64,000 bases of DNA from Boothiomyces macroporosus (GCA_027604185.1 JADGKB010000045.1:41742-105741), one strand, 5' to 3'. Positions 11,925 to 23,401 are shown, numbered from the stretch's first letter. Program-made: numbers and translations. The notes: generated from the sequence alone by a model not told the origin.

Positions 11925-14621
11925 ATGAAACCAACGCACCTCAAAGTCAGGGTTATTTCCGCTCGAGATTTGCTGCCGAAAGATAGGAATGGACTCTCGG
12001 ATCCATATGTTTTTTTGAAGTTGGAAAGAAAGCGATTCAAGACTAAAGTGATTCCAAAAACATTAAATCCAACGTGGGACCAGGAGTTTGTATTTGAGAT
12101 TAATTCAAATGGCTTGGAAGGTACACTAGAAATAATTCAGGGAAGCTTGTGTTAATGCTGTGGGACAAGGACTTCTTGAAATCTGACTTTCTTGGTTACC
12201 TGGAATTCACTATTGGGGAAATCCTGTCGCTATTCGTGCAAGGCACTCTGGAAGGTGAGCCTAATTGGTATCCATTGCACTCTCGTACTCCTAAAGAAAT
12301 TGTCTCTGGAGATATCAAACTGCAATTCTCGATTATGGAAGGGCTCGCTCCTACTTTTAAACAAATATTGACTTCAATGAACAAATCTTCAAACGCAGAG
12401 TAAAAATAATCTAAAATTGAGGTTGATAGCGACTGATGACCCTGCTGATGATTTATACTTTAATCACACGTTCAACGTGCCGAATCCAGATGAAGTGGAT
12501 GATAAAACTGTTGGATCGCTGCAAACTTCTTTAGATGGCCTATCCGTGGTACCTGAAGAAAAGCATTCTACTGAGGAAGTAACTTTGTTGAAGCACAGTG
12601 ATTTGGTTGGCATGGTATCTATTGTTTAACCTAGTTACTGATCGAATGTACTCTTTTTTGACCATAGTAATCGGGGCTAAAGATTTACCCTATGAAAAGA
12701 ATTCTTTAAAGACAAACTTTAATTGCGATCCATTTGCAGTTGTATCTTATGGTAAGAAAACCTATCGCACCAAAGTTATTCGGCACAACTTGAATCCTGA
12801 ATGGAATCAGAGCATATACTTGTAATCTTTGCTAATACAGGCATTTAAAGAAAGATGATCTTGCAAATGATTGGCCCATCACTTGGTGTATTTATGATTA
12901 TGAAAGATTTCACAAGAACAATGCAATTTGTGAATCCAATTCTTATCTGAGCAGCATCATTGAAAAATGTGATAGGCCAGTTAAGAATCCTCAAGGACCA
13001 ACCTACTACAAACCTGTATATTTAGATTTTGAAATGACTGTAAAGGCAAGTAGTTTCTTACACAGAACACTAAGGCAATTGTATTGAATCCTCCAAAACT
13101 GAAAATCCAGTGTTCCTATATTCCCTATAAAGAAATCAGACGAAACTTTTGGCTCTCATTATTGGAAATCTATGGATATAACACGCCAGATGGAGAAAAA
13201 AAGATTGATAAAGTCAGTTTTGTGACAATGTTGGACTCTATCGAATGTAATTTTTCAGACGGGACCATAAACAACATGTTTGCAATGCTGAAGAAAAGTC
13301 CAGATGACGAATTAACGTTTGCAGAAGCATTTGAAATCCTTGAATTGAAGATTAAACCTAGTAGCATGCTCCCAGAAGATGCTAGTCCGCTTGGAATAGA
13401 AAATGAAAGATTGATGCTTATCAAGCAATGTCCAATATGTAAAAAGCCGTTTGAGCATCGTGGTGATTTTGATGTGGTTTCTCACTTTGCACTCTGTTCG
13501 CACGGACACTTGGAAAAGTTGGATTTGCTTGCAATGGGAGGCTTTTTGACTCAGCAATATGCAAGTCTTGGATGGATCACAAAGATTTTTTCCTATGTCA
13601 CATTTGGAGGTTTAGGAATTGGAAAAAACTCTGGCCAAATATTGTATCAAGATAGAGCAGTAACTGAATGCTAATGCAGACTGGACAACTGGTAAAGGAG
13701 AAAATGCCTACCTATATCAGATTAGGTATCAGGCTCTTGTATCAAGTCGCTGGATCAAAATCAGCTGTGGAATCGAAAGCTATCAAAAGATTCTTGAAAA
13801 ACTACAGTAGAAACCCGTTAATGTAGCGATTAAACAAGGAGCCAAATTTGATAGTCCTGCCAGCAAAGCGCAAATCTCTCAATTTGCTGCCTACCATGAT
13901 CTAGATCTTGATGAAAGTAACCATAAGCTGATTTAGTATTGGACCCAATTGACAGTTTCCAAAACTTTAACGAGTTTTTTTACAGAAAACTAAAACCAGA
14001 TGCAAGAACATTGGCATCAGCTGATCCAAATGTGGTTGTTAGTCCTGCAGATGCAAGAACTAATGTGTTCCAAACTGTTTCTGCTGCACAGGAATTTTGG
14101 ATTAAGGGGTCAAAGTTTAACCTGTCAACACTTTTTGGAGATGATGAGCTGGCAAGTATATTTGCAGACGGTTCCATGTCTATCTCTAGATTAGCACCAC
14201 AAGACTACCACCGTTTCCACTTCCCTGTGGATGGGACTGTTGGCCCAACTAAAAAAGTAGAAGGAACGTATTTCACGGTAAATCCAATGGCAGTAAGGTA
14301 AAATGATTTTCATTTAGAACCACTGTTGATGTCTACACAGAGAATGTGCGTACCATTACCATCATTAACTCCACTCATCATGGAAAAGTTGCATATGTCT
14401 GTATCGGTGCTATGCTTGTTGGATCCATCGTATTGACATCCAGTGAAGGCCAGCAAGTCCAGAGAATGGATGAACATGGCTACTTTAAATTTGGAGGCTC
14501 TACCATACTGCTCTTCTTTGAAAAAGGCAGAATTGAGTTCGACAGTGACTTGCTTTCAAATTCCGCTACTTCTCTAGAGACCTTGGTCAAGATGGGAAAC
14601 TCATTGGGAAAGCACAAGTAA
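11925..14621 (+). CDS. PSD2: Phosphatidylserine decarboxylase with two C2 domains (PSD2 type), 832 aa
   Basis: Converts phosphatidylserine to phosphatidylethanolamine on endomembranes. Ten exons give 2499 nt after removing introns 12121-12140, 12400-12421, 12598-12634 (37 nt), 12822-12840, 13046-13065 (GC-AG), 13660-13679, 13807-13826, 13917-13936 and 14298-14317. Domain order: C2-1 (LKVRVISARDLLPKD), acidic linker, C2-2 (LTIVIGAKDLPYEKN), a degenerate EF-hand region, a zinc-binding CPICKKPF...H...CSH motif typical of fungal PSD2, then the catalytic domain (MPTYIRLGIRLLYQ, FNEFFYRKLKPDAR, GTYFTVNPMAVR, IGAMLVGSIVL). The self-cleavage site is FGGST, where Ser becomes the pyruvoyl group. The 37-nt intron is the least certain join; all others are phase-consistent. 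Confidence 0.93.
13046..13065 (+). other. GC-AG intron, 20 nt
   Basis: Sits in the phosphatidylserine decarboxylase gene. The exon ends AAG and the intron begins GCAAGT, the strong U1 match typical of GC-AG introns, and ends TACACAG. Removing 20 nt joins two phase-0 exons (FEMTVK / NTKAIV). The only GT alternative in phase would be an untypical 26-nt intron. Confidence 0.6.
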
Positions 14622-14641
14622 ATTGAAACAGTAAATTTTTC

Positions 14642-15616
14642 ATGTTTTCTTTAATTTCAAATGAGATTCAGGAAATTTCCAAACACTTGAATTGCAAGGA
14701 ATACCAAACCTTGAAGTTTGCAATCAAGCTGAATTTCAAACCGCATGTATGTACGCTTCAATCGCTAAAGGAGTCACTGGAATTAACTGAAGGGAGTAAA
14801 GAGCGGCTGATGCTGGATTATAAATATTTCAACGACGAATCATTTGAATTTGTTTGCAAAGCTGAACTTCTTGCTCTTCTTGGCAAATTTGTGTCCAGGA
14901 ATATCTCCGTTTCTTCAAAGCTTAAATATCAGGCATTTCAGGATTGGGTAGACGCAGCAGTCAAGTACAATCAAGATATTGTGTATTTTCTTTTCATGGG
15001 AGCCATCGAATACAGCCAGAAAAGCAATCTAGAATTGAATATTAGTGATATTAGAGAAAGAAGTGTATTTTTAGGGTATACGAGGATTTATGAATATTTA
15101 TTGCGCAATATGGAGATAAATCCTGCCAATTCAGACAATTATGATTTTCGAATAGCTTGTCATAAGGGGTATACAGACCTCGTAGAGCTGCTGTTGGCTG
15201 ATTCACGAACGGATCCATCAGCTGACTCTAATTATGCCATTAGATTCTCATCACTGCATGGACATGTCAAAGTCGTTGAATTGCTGCTGAATGATTCCAG
15301 AGTCGACCCTTCAGATTCTAATAATCAGGCAATTTGTATGGCTGCAGAGTTTGGTAGGCACAAAGTTGTAGAATTGTTACTCAGACATCCAAAAGTAGAT
15401 CCAACTGTTGACTTCAATTATGCACTTCGAAGAGCTTGTTTCTTTGGATTGTACGACACAGTTAAAGTACTATTGAAAAATGAGAGAGTTGATCCAACCA
15501 GTATGGGAAACTATGCTTTGCTCTGGGCTAGTAGGAACTGCTTCTATGATGTGGTAGATCTGCTTTTAGCGGATAAAAGGGTAGACAAGTCTGTGCTCAA
15601 AAAGAGATTGGAATAA
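14642..15616 (+). CDS. Ankyrin-repeat protein, 324 aa, intronless
   Basis: The N-terminal half (residues 1-160) has no recognised domain. The C-terminal half has about five ankyrin repeats of the type GHVKVVELLLNDSRVDP followed by SNNQAI or NYALR, a variant with DP-x-x-NYA linkers that is common in expanded ankyrin families of early-diverging fungi and some protists. The start codon lies 20 nt after the stop of the decarboxylase gene, on the same strand, so the promoter must overlap that gene's 3' end. No partner or substrate can be inferred. Unlike most neighbours it has no intron, which could mean a recent copy. Confidence 0.8.
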   Translation: MFSLISNEIQEISKHLNCKEYQTLKFAIKLNFKPHVCTLQSLKESLELTEGSKERLMLDYKYFNDESFEFVCKAELLALLGKFVSRNISVSSKLKYQAFQDWVDAAVKYNQDIVYFLFMGAIEYSQKSNLELNISDIRERSVFLGYTRIYEYLLRNMEINPANSDNYDFRIACHKGYTDLVELLLADSRTDPSADSNYAIRFSSLHGHVKVVELLLNDSRVDPSDSNNQAICMAAEFGRHKVVELLLRHPKVDPTVDFNYALRRACFFGLYDTVKVLLKNERVDPTSMGNYALLWASRNCFYDVVDLLLADKRVDKSVLKKRLE

Positions 15617-16051
15617 TTCAAAGTCATACGTAGTCAGTGAAGGTGTATTATAGGGAATGACAGGTTGGACGCTTCTGGTTAGAATATATTTCTTTCAACT
15701 TGAAACTTTTCCGAATTTGATTCACATTTCTTTGATGGACACGTTCGGCATTTTCGTTTCTCTTTGAAGGCAAGAGTGGCAGGAAACTTGCGAATGTGAG
15801 ATCAACCTTGCCAATCCCATAAGTGAAAATCATGTTTTAAAAATTAACCAAGGCAACTCGAATATGAAAATGATTTAGATCACATTCACCAGGAAAGAGT
15901 TAGATTGGATTTTCATTCTATGGGTTTCTTTGATGGCAACTGCCGTCACGGATGTGCCGACCGAGTCTCGTTTTTGTTTCTGTTTCTGAAACAACTCGGT
16001 CGCCCCTTTTTCTCTTTTAATTATTGATAACCACTCTTGTGATATTTTGAA
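15617..16051. other. Intergenic region with possible tiny minus-strand gene
   Basis: A 435-nt gap. On the minus strand an ORF at 15833-15648 could read 61 aa straight, or switch frame through a 20-nt GT...CAAG intron-like segment into a Cys/Lys-rich tail. Neither version resembles a known protein, so no gene is called. It also contains the hairpin at 15958-16002. Nothing else recognised. Confidence 0.3.
15958..16002. repeat. GC-rich inverted repeat (hairpin)
   Basis: Perfect 9-nt arms, CGACCGAGT at 15958-15966 and ACTCGGTCG at 15994-16002, enclose a loop with a second small inverted pair (GTTTC / GAAAC). It stands out in AT-rich intergenic DNA about 50 nt upstream of the HMG-box start. It could be part of a structured RNA or a protein-binding site; no tRNA or snRNA signature is seen. 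Confidence 0.5.
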
Positions 16052-16977
16052 ATGAAGGAAATGCCCAAGGCTGACCATACTGCATCCATAGGAGAGAAAC
16101 TAAAGAAGAAAAAGACAGACAAGGAAAAGAATGCACCGTTGAACAGTTTCTTTATGTAATTTCTATTAATGCTAGATACAAGAAATATATGAGAGACAAA
16201 ATAAGGGAAAAATACAACCTTACAAAATCTCACGAAATAACCCAAATGGCTGCTGCTTGCTGGGCAATCGAGACAGATGAAACCAAAGCAAAATTCCTCA
16301 ATATTTCCAAAGATTTATACAAGAAGCATAAAGAAAGCATGGTATTTATGAATATGGAACATGTACAGTCCAAGGCGATCAACCCGGAACTGTGTCTGGA
16401 TGAATTTCAAAAGAACGGACAGCGAAAGAACAACTTGGTGAAAATGCCGCTTCTACTTCCACAATTGAAGAGCGGAGAATTGCCAATTCAAGAATATAAT
16501 TATCCAAAGGAAAGAGATAATTATCCTAGGATGGAGACTAGACAGGAATACCAACCCAGACCAGAATATCAGAGCAGGCAGGAATACCGTCCCCCACGGC
16601 TGGAAGCGCATTTGGATTATTCTCACAGATACAATACAGACTACCATAGGGAGTATCCTAGAGAATATGATTATATACCAGAAAGATTCCCAGCATTGCA
16701 GTCGCCGACAGAAATAAGATCATATCCTAAAAATAATCTAGATTCCTTGTTAAATCCGGTGAGACAGTTTGGAGTGGAACCAAGACCTTTGCTAAACAGA
16801 GATTATCCAGAGTATAACCCCCAAGACCCTTCGCCCCCAGATTCGCCTGTTGGATCTCCAGAATTGGTTGCCAACTTACCTGGGGCTGGTATTCATTCAT
16901 TGCAATCGGTTAGCCAGCGAGACTCGTTCCCAGATTCTGCCAGGCCGTCAGTCGATATATATGCCCTGTTTATGTAA
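16052..16977 (+). CDS. HMG-box transcription factor (MAT-HMG type), 301 aa
   Basis: Sequence-specific DNA-binding protein. One 20-nt intron at 16156-16175 (GTAATT...ATGCTAG) splits the HMG box; joined, it reads NAPLNSFFIYKKYMRDKIRE and continues KYNLTKSHEITQMAAACWAI, then KFLNISKDLYKKHKE. The APLNSFFIYKK helix 1 is the form found in MATA-HMG/SexP-like and Rox1-like fungal factors rather than HMGB proteins. The rest is low-complexity, rich in Arg, Tyr, Pro and Glu (REYPREYDY-type runs) and ends in a serine/proline tail. The start at 16052 gives a lysine-rich leader before the box. A mating or sexual-development role is possible from the box type only. Confidence 0.82.
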
Positions 16978-17082
16978 TTTATAATAATATAACTTGAAAT
17001 TCTATTTTTGCTTCAGACGAGCTTTATTTTTAGTTAATTGATCCGCTGAAATTCTATTTTTATAAACTTTTTCTGATCCTAA

Positions 17083-18894
17083 ATGACCACAGCTACAGTG
17101 ACTATATTACCATTACCCGGGACTGACTCGCTATTGGAAGGATATTATGGATTAGAGGAGTGTCAAGTAAGAGGGATAGTTCGGATACATTGCTCGACTG
17201 TACTGGAAATACATTCATTATCGGTTTCGATCAGCGGGACAATCGAAACCAGATTCTCGGATGTTTTACAAACTTTTGATGGAAATTATAGGATTAAAAC
17301 TTTATTTCTAGAATCTGTTTGTTTGCTGGACGATTTTACTTTGGAACCTACAAGTGCGTATTTGGATATTCCATTTGTACTCACCATTCCTCATCATGAT
17401 CCAATAACTCCTGGATTTGGACCCTGTTCACAGGTAGATAATTCTTAATTTCAGTTATTTCCACCTTCATCTACTGTGCTTGGTGGGTCGGGATTAAGTA
17501 AATATACTGGCAAGACTTATTACACTGTTACAGCTCAGTTAGCAAAGCCATCTGCATTCCCATGGATCAATAATATTATTAAAACCGAAGTTAAATTGTC
17601 TCCTTTCTATGTTTATGACCCCAGACTGATACCCTTATTGCTACATCCAGAGGTATTTGCGCGGTAATATTAGGAACGAAGATGGAAATCTCATGTTGGA
17701 GCTACACCATTAGAGTATGATATTGAAGTTGGATCTAGTGTTTATGGACCTGGAGATAAGATCAGATTTGCCTATCGAATGCTCGTAAATAGCGAAGCTG
17801 CTATGCGAGGAGTGCGTATCCTCCGTGTTAATTTTGCATTAAAAGAAGTACATACAGTTGGGGAAGATCGCTGCTGTGCAAGAGACGATCTCGATTTTCC
17901 AATATGGGGTCATGGAAGACCAACCAGAGTTCGCGGTTCAACAGAAATTGTGAGATGGCACAGAACAGAATATTCACCAAGTGCGGAATCAAGCACTTCA
18001 TATGAACAGTACTTTCGGAACATGAGCCGTTCTGGAAAATATGATGGATTAGCAATTCCTGATAGAGTTTACCCCAAAGGAGATGGTATTTATGCTGAAC
18101 ATGAAGCGTATATTCAACTCCCTTCTTATGGTGGGTTTGTACCCACCACAGCAAGACCGATTATTCCTTCTGATGACCATATCTGCAGGGAAATCAGACC
18201 TCGGGCAGCCTTTGTACAAGTTAGACATGTAATTAGCGTATGTATTGAACTTCGGTTTGCTGACCGTATTACGATTGATGGAGGATGTTATTTAGCGGAT
18301 GTTGGAAAGAAGGAATGTGAATTAATGCTGGAAAAGGAAGTGGAAATAATGCCAACGTTGGATTACAACAAAGTGATTGGATTAGAAGTATGGGTTCCTG
18401 AATATCAGGAAAAAGATGAATATCTCAAAGACCAAGTTACATTAACCGAGCGCGCAGAAAACGACGATACTGAAAGCGATTATTCAGAGAGTCCACCATA
18501 CCAAGCACCAATTGTTCCTGGAAAGTGTCCAACCATAGAATATCCATCTGAATCGTCTAGTCTGGATTCTTCTTCTGGATTGGATACTAACAGTTTCAAA
18601 TCTTCAGGGCTGGATACCTCTGAAGACGAGACATTGTCAAGACAAGCAAATGCACCTCATTCTAGACCAGATACTCCACCACTTCCTGTACACCCTATTC
18701 CTCACACTCCGCCACCAAACTATTCTACTGCTCTTTTAGACCCAAGTTCTGCAATTATTCAAGATCCTCATTTGATTCCAGTTCTAAATCAAGCTTCATC
18801 CAATAGCCCATCAATGTATGATATTTATGATGACGGCGCAGAGCTTGAGTTACAGGAGCGAATAACGCAAGCCATGAACGACATATTGATATAA
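17083..18894 (+). CDS. Alpha-arrestin (ART family) with PPxY motifs, 589 aa
   Basis: Adaptor that recruits a Rsp5/NEDD4 ubiquitin ligase to membrane transporters. Exons 17083-17433, 17455-17652 and 17674-18894 join after removing two 21-nt introns (17434-17454 and 17653-17673). Arrestin-N spans about residues 1-200 (GYYGLEECQVRGIVRIHC, then PFVLTIPHHDPITPGFGPCS). Arrestin-C begins near VGATPLEYDIEVGSSVYGPG and GDKIRFAYRML. The acidic, Ser/Pro-rich tail carries PY motifs (SPPYQAP and PPPNYST), the ligase-binding sites of this family. The stop is embedded in a TAATAAA signal and lies 29 nt from the convergent VAMP7 stop. Confidence 0.85.
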
Positions 18895-18923
18895 TAAACT
18901 GTGTTTAAATTTAACGACTTTAT

Positions 18924-19613
18924 TCAGCCAATACATTGGCTAAATCCAGGAAATCCACATCCAAATCCAACCAAGAAATATAAAACAATTATCGCAGAGC
19001 TAGCAGAAAGGATAATCAATTTTTGATTCTTCCACCACATTTCTCTGCGAAGTGTTGTTGCTCTTTTTCTGAACTGTTGTGATGCCTGAGCTAGCGACTC
19101 GGTTCTGCTAGCAATATTCTCAAATCTGGTAAGTAACAAGTTACCTTTCTCCCCTTTCAAGCACACGCTCGATATTCTGTTGCATAATATCTCGTACTTG
19201 ATCTACTTCTTGCTTTACACTAGTTAATTTATCTGGTGAAGAGTGCGACTGCATAAAGTGAGCTAGATTGTTCCCGAATTCAGTCAATCCATACGCAGAT
19301 GCGGTTCTGCTCCTATCGCCGATTTCTCGCACAAAAGATTCCTGTACATTTTGAAGAAACGAAAATGCTTGTCGACGGGCTAGGTTAATTTTTAAATACG
19401 AAAGTTGCTCTCAGCTAGGCATAAATATACTATTTCTCTGTGTTTAAGGATGTGGAAAAAGTATTGGTCGTACGAGTAGGATACTTGTGAGTCTCCCTGT
19501 GGGACTTTTTCTAGGATTACGGTTGATATTGAAGCGAAATTTCCTGTTGTTATTGCATGCTCAACGAGTACCGTTGGTCCTCTGGAAATTGCAGCGTATA
19601 TAATTCCTCCCAT
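18924..19613 (-). CDS. VAMP7: VAMP7-like longin R-SNARE, 216 aa
   Basis: Vesicle R-SNARE for fusion with late endosome, vacuole or plasma membrane. Exons 19613-19400, 19379-19145 and 19125-18924 join after removing introns 19380-19399 (20 nt) and 19126-19144 (19 nt). Longin domain at residues 1-120: IIYAAISRGPTVLVEHA, YSYDQYFFHI, IVYLCLAES, then RRQAFSFLQNVQESF. The SNARE motif has the zero-layer arginine in NIERVLERGERFENI. A C-terminal transmembrane anchor follows (LIILSASSAIIVLYFLVGF). Length matches animal VAMP7 (220 aa). Yeast Nyv1/Ykt6 are more distant. The stop TGA runs straight into ATAAA. Confidence 0.92.
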
Positions 19614-20060
19614 TTTTGAAGAAAAAGTTAAACACCAATACAGTCGATTGGTGTAACCTCAAAGACAACAGCCTCATTGAAAGGCTTACAAGTACTGGAC
19701 TGCTGTGCTAAGCATTGCTTGTAAAACAATGTATAGCCTTACGAATTAGAGTGGATCAGCTCTTCAACATACCGAGTATACCGGTAAATATTTCCAATCT
19801 AAACCCCAGTTCAACGGGCGGTATGAATCAGTCAATTCTGTTTCTTTGAGTTGATCCAAGCGATTTAAACCATTTCCTACGTGTTCAATATTCCAATATA
19901 ATTCAAGCATAAATTAATAATATCTAATCAAAATGAATACGGTTCTAGTGCATTCTGGGGACCTCTTATTGCGAGATTAATGTCAATCAATCAATGGGCT
20001 TGGGGGTATATTGACAAAGCAAAGACATTATTTTAATATTAATATAATCGAGAACCAACC
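19614..20060. promoter_or_regulatory. Divergent intergenic region VAMP7/TBC gene
   Basis: A 447-nt spacer between divergent starts. It contains a small stem (AGCCT...AGGCT near 19690) and an AT-rich stretch just before 20061. No ORF with recognisable content, tRNA or snRNA was found. Confidence 0.4.
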
Positions 20061-21822
20061 TTGAAATTCATTTTCGCCTTTATTAATAATGCAAGACTCG
20101 AGTTCCAAATATATTCCAGGCGCATGGATGCGCTGTACTTCCCAATACGATGGCTTGCCAAAATCCTTTCGCCATGGGATCCCATGAAAAACGCCACATA
20201 TCGCATAAAAACTCTTCCTGTAGAATTGGGGTATGATGGAACCAAAATTGTAAAATCAATTCTAATTGCTAGTGATCGATTGGGGTTTGAATTAAAATTT
20301 ACCCACTATAACAAGAAAGAATATACGGAATTCATTCATGACTATAATGTCCTAAAAAGAAGTAGAGCAGCTCATTGGGCAAAATATACCAAAGGTGACA
20401 AGTTACCGGAAAAGAGCGAAAGAGGTATTCATATTTAACATAGTCAAGCAGTCAGTTAGATTAGGCATTCCGGATTCACTGCGCCCTCAAGCATGGTTCA
20501 GATATTCAGGCGCTGCCAATTTATGCCTTTCCAACCCAGGCTTGTATACCCATTTGACATTTCAGGAACAGAAAGATCATTCAAAGCGCTACACATCTAT
20601 GAATAATCCTATTCTAGAATTCGTCGCGATTGTTGATAAAGGTCTCGGAGAATTAATACCAGATTTGTTTCGCACATTTCCTAATAATCATCGATTTCAA
20701 GTAAAAAGAAATACAGACTCCTTAGTGCCAAGTATCGATTCGTTGGATGTCGAGCTCTCACAGGATATGTTTGAGCACTCACCAGAGCTTTACCATTCTA
20801 ATCCGTACTTGACATCTCTAAGAAACATACTTGTCGCATTCGCATATTATTCTTGGCCTCATCCCGATAAACAAAGAAAATTCCCTCGGAAATGTACATA
20901 CAACATTGGATATTGCCAGTCAATGAACTTGATTGTTGGAATGCTTCTTTTGGTTTTTGTATCACAAGATCCAATCACTCAAGAGCAGTTTGAAAAAAGA
21001 AATGAAAAACTAACTCTGGAACTTGAAGAGTCCATCTTTTGGATTTTAGTTGCAACTATTGAAATCTTGATGCCGCCAGAAGTTTATGGAGTGAAGCTTC
21101 TTGGGTCTCAAATTCAACAAGAAATACTGTGGGAAAAGCTTTTTCATGATCATGGTAAAGATTTTGGACTGGATGAATTGTCCAAGTGGATGGAAAAGTT
21201 TGACAACACCGATACTCAATTAGTGCGAAGAAAAACCCAACACCTGGGTGAAATTGAAATGCATGTTCGAAAGACTTTTAAGGGTCCTTCATTCAGTATG
21301 GTTACTACTCCATGGTTTCTCACATTATTCGTAGAAATGGTGCCGTCAGAGGTATTTCATCTTTTAATTTAGACCGTACTGAGAATATGGGATTGTTTCT
21401 TTTACCAAGGAGAAAAGATTCTATATCGCGTTGCGCTTTCAATCATTCATTTACACAAGGATGAATTGACTGCTTGTTCAGAAATGTCCGATTCATGGCG
21501 ATTACTGCGAGATTTTCCCAAATCAGCATACAACTGCGAAAACTTTATCAACATTTGTTTTAATCAAACCAAAATACAAAAGCAGAGCCCACTTTCCCTT
21601 TCCCGTATATTTGGCTTGACCAGTTCTCAAGAAAAACTGCACCTGAACCAGAAATTGAATTTGGAGACTTTGGATCCATTTGAGGAAGCAGAGTTTCAGG
21701 GAAGTATCGCTTCCGTAAACAACAAAATGATTCAACGGTACAGAGGGATTGTTATTCATGAACACCATGAACGATCGATATACCCTTCAAATAGAGAATT
21801 AACTGTACCTGAAAGATTGTAA
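20061..21822 (+). CDS. TBC-domain Rab GTPase-activating protein, 573 aa
   Basis: Exons 20061-20424, 20444-21351 and 21373-21822 join after removing introns 20425-20443 and 21352-21372. The TBC domain starts at VRLGIPDSLRPQAWFRYSGA. The arginine-finger motif is LIPDLFRTFPNN (LxxDxxR) and the glutamine-finger motif is NIGYCQSMNLIVGMLL, so both catalytic residues are kept. It continues VYGVKLLGSQIQQE and TTPWFLTLFVEMVPSE, typical of TBC1D2/Gyp-type proteins. The N-terminal 120 residues and the C-terminal tail after the domain show no further domain. The target Rab cannot be told from the sequence. Confidence 0.88.
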
Positions 21823-21875
21823 ATATATATTTTTAATTGAAAAGATATTCTTCAAATTCTGTATTGGTTACCAGT

Positions 21876-22465
21876 TCAATAGCTTTCGTGCAGTTGAATT
21901 TCTATTGGACAGTTATTCTCTTCTATCCAAGTTATTATATCACTATCCCCTGAATATATTGCAGCGACATAAGCGCCAGCATCCCATGGACAATTTTTCT
22001 CTTTGAGCCAATTCAAGTTTCCATTTCACACTGCAGCAGTAAACGTTTCTGGACCCCAAGGGCAACTATTTTCCTTTAGCCATTTCATTATTTCGAGAGA
22101 GCCGGCCTCTGCTGCTTCAGTAAAAGTGCTTTGCTCCCAATTGCAGTTTCTATCTCGAGCAGTTGCAAGTTTCCGATATTCCCTGCACTGCTAAACACAG
22201 TGGTGGTAAATTTCAAATTCTTTTGCTTTAGCCATTTCATATTGTCCAAGGTATGTTATGATTCCATTGTTTCTGACTTAATCTCATCCACTGCAATATT
22301 CAAAATTCCCATTTTGCCATGATCAGATACTAATTCTATTCTTTTACCAATTGGGTTTCTCTGACCTTCAAACAAAAGCTCTAGCAGTGCTATAGAAGTT
22401 GAAATGTCCCATACAAAGTAGTGGACTGCAACACTAGTGCGTAGCCTTGTGATACAATTTGTCAT
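21876..22465 (-). pseudogene. Decayed ankyrin-like (WLKE-x-CPW repeat) gene
   Basis: On the minus strand three or four repeats of the form MKWLKENSCPWGPETFTAAV are visible. WLK...CPW ankyrin-like repeats form large families in several protists, oomycetes and large DNA viruses. The frame is broken at least three times: a stop at 22256-22258 just before the first repeat, a frameshift near 22140-22165, and an in-frame TGA at 22026-22028 inside the third repeat. No 20-nt intron with acceptable borders removes these breaks, so I call a pseudogene. The N-terminal piece (22465-22256) has no recognised domain. It appears to be a relic of an expanded repeat family. Confidence 0.65.
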
Positions 22466-22788
22466 TGCCTGGCTTCCAATGACGAATGGCCAATTTGAGA
22501 CTGTTCGTTATCTTTGTAACGAATAGTCCTCAGGCGAGATTTAGGCTCTATGCAAATGAAGATATAACTCTATTTCATCCTTGATTCCATTTTGTTTTTT
22601 GGTTTTTGTACCTGTTTATTTGGTCCAGGTTTTGGCGGCAAGGTCACACCTCTGGACCATCTGACTGTTTTGGCAATTTTCATTCATTTCATTCAGTCCA
22701 AAAAAAAGAAAATCCTCCTGTCAAATGGCTATTTCGCAGGTTAGATAGCCGTTAACCGTAGCATTTACTTCCAATTAAAAACCACGCT

Positions 22789-23133
22789 ATGGAATATATA
22801 TCCTCACTGAATCAACTGACGACGTTTTCACTACAACCAATTGAGCCAATAATTATCGACCAAATACTGTTACTCTCAAAGGCGGTACCATACACACAAA
22901 AAGAAGCGAAAAAGTTTTTGAATACATTCAATTCGAAAACTGTATTCAAAAAAGCCCTTGCCAACGATGTAGTAATTGACGCTATCGATACAATGATTCT
23001 AAATGCTAGGAGCTCAGCATTTGCAATAGATCTCTCTTCCAGTAGAATTGCTCTATTTGTTACACCTGATTTGAGCATTTCTACGGCAATCAATAGGGCC
23101 AAATTACTTCGAGAGGAAAACTATTTGAACTAA
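22789..23133 (+). CDS. Hypothetical protein, 114 aa
   Basis: An intact ORF preceded by AT-rich sequence, starting MEYISSLNQLTTFSLQP and ending LLREENYLN. I recognise no family; it is predicted mostly helical with no membrane span or signal peptide. A 96-aa ORF overlaps on the opposite strand, so the strand is not certain. The 268 nt downstream (23134-23401) holds no supportable exon. It may be real or chance. Confidence 0.35.
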   Translation: MEYISSLNQLTTFSLQPIEPIIIDQILLLSKAVPYTQKEAKKFLNTFNSKTVFKKALANDVVIDAIDTMILNARSSAFAIDLSSSRIALFVTPDLSISTAINRAKLLREENYLN

Positions 23134-23401
23134 ATTGTACTATACCATTTTTAATTGTTTTTCATTGATCTTTTTACTAGATGATTGTCTATTACCATTG
23201 GCTTGCAGGAGAATCATCAGAGAAGCTGCAAACGGAATTCTAGAAATTACTACTTGATGGTGAAACAGATAATATGATGCATTCGCTTTTAGAGAACCGA
23301 TATGAAGATCCACCATGCAGACTGTCTCGTAAATGAGAATGAATCATCGCTAACCCAGATGTGGCACTGAAATAGCATTCCACGTTTTCCTGAAAAATTT
23401 C

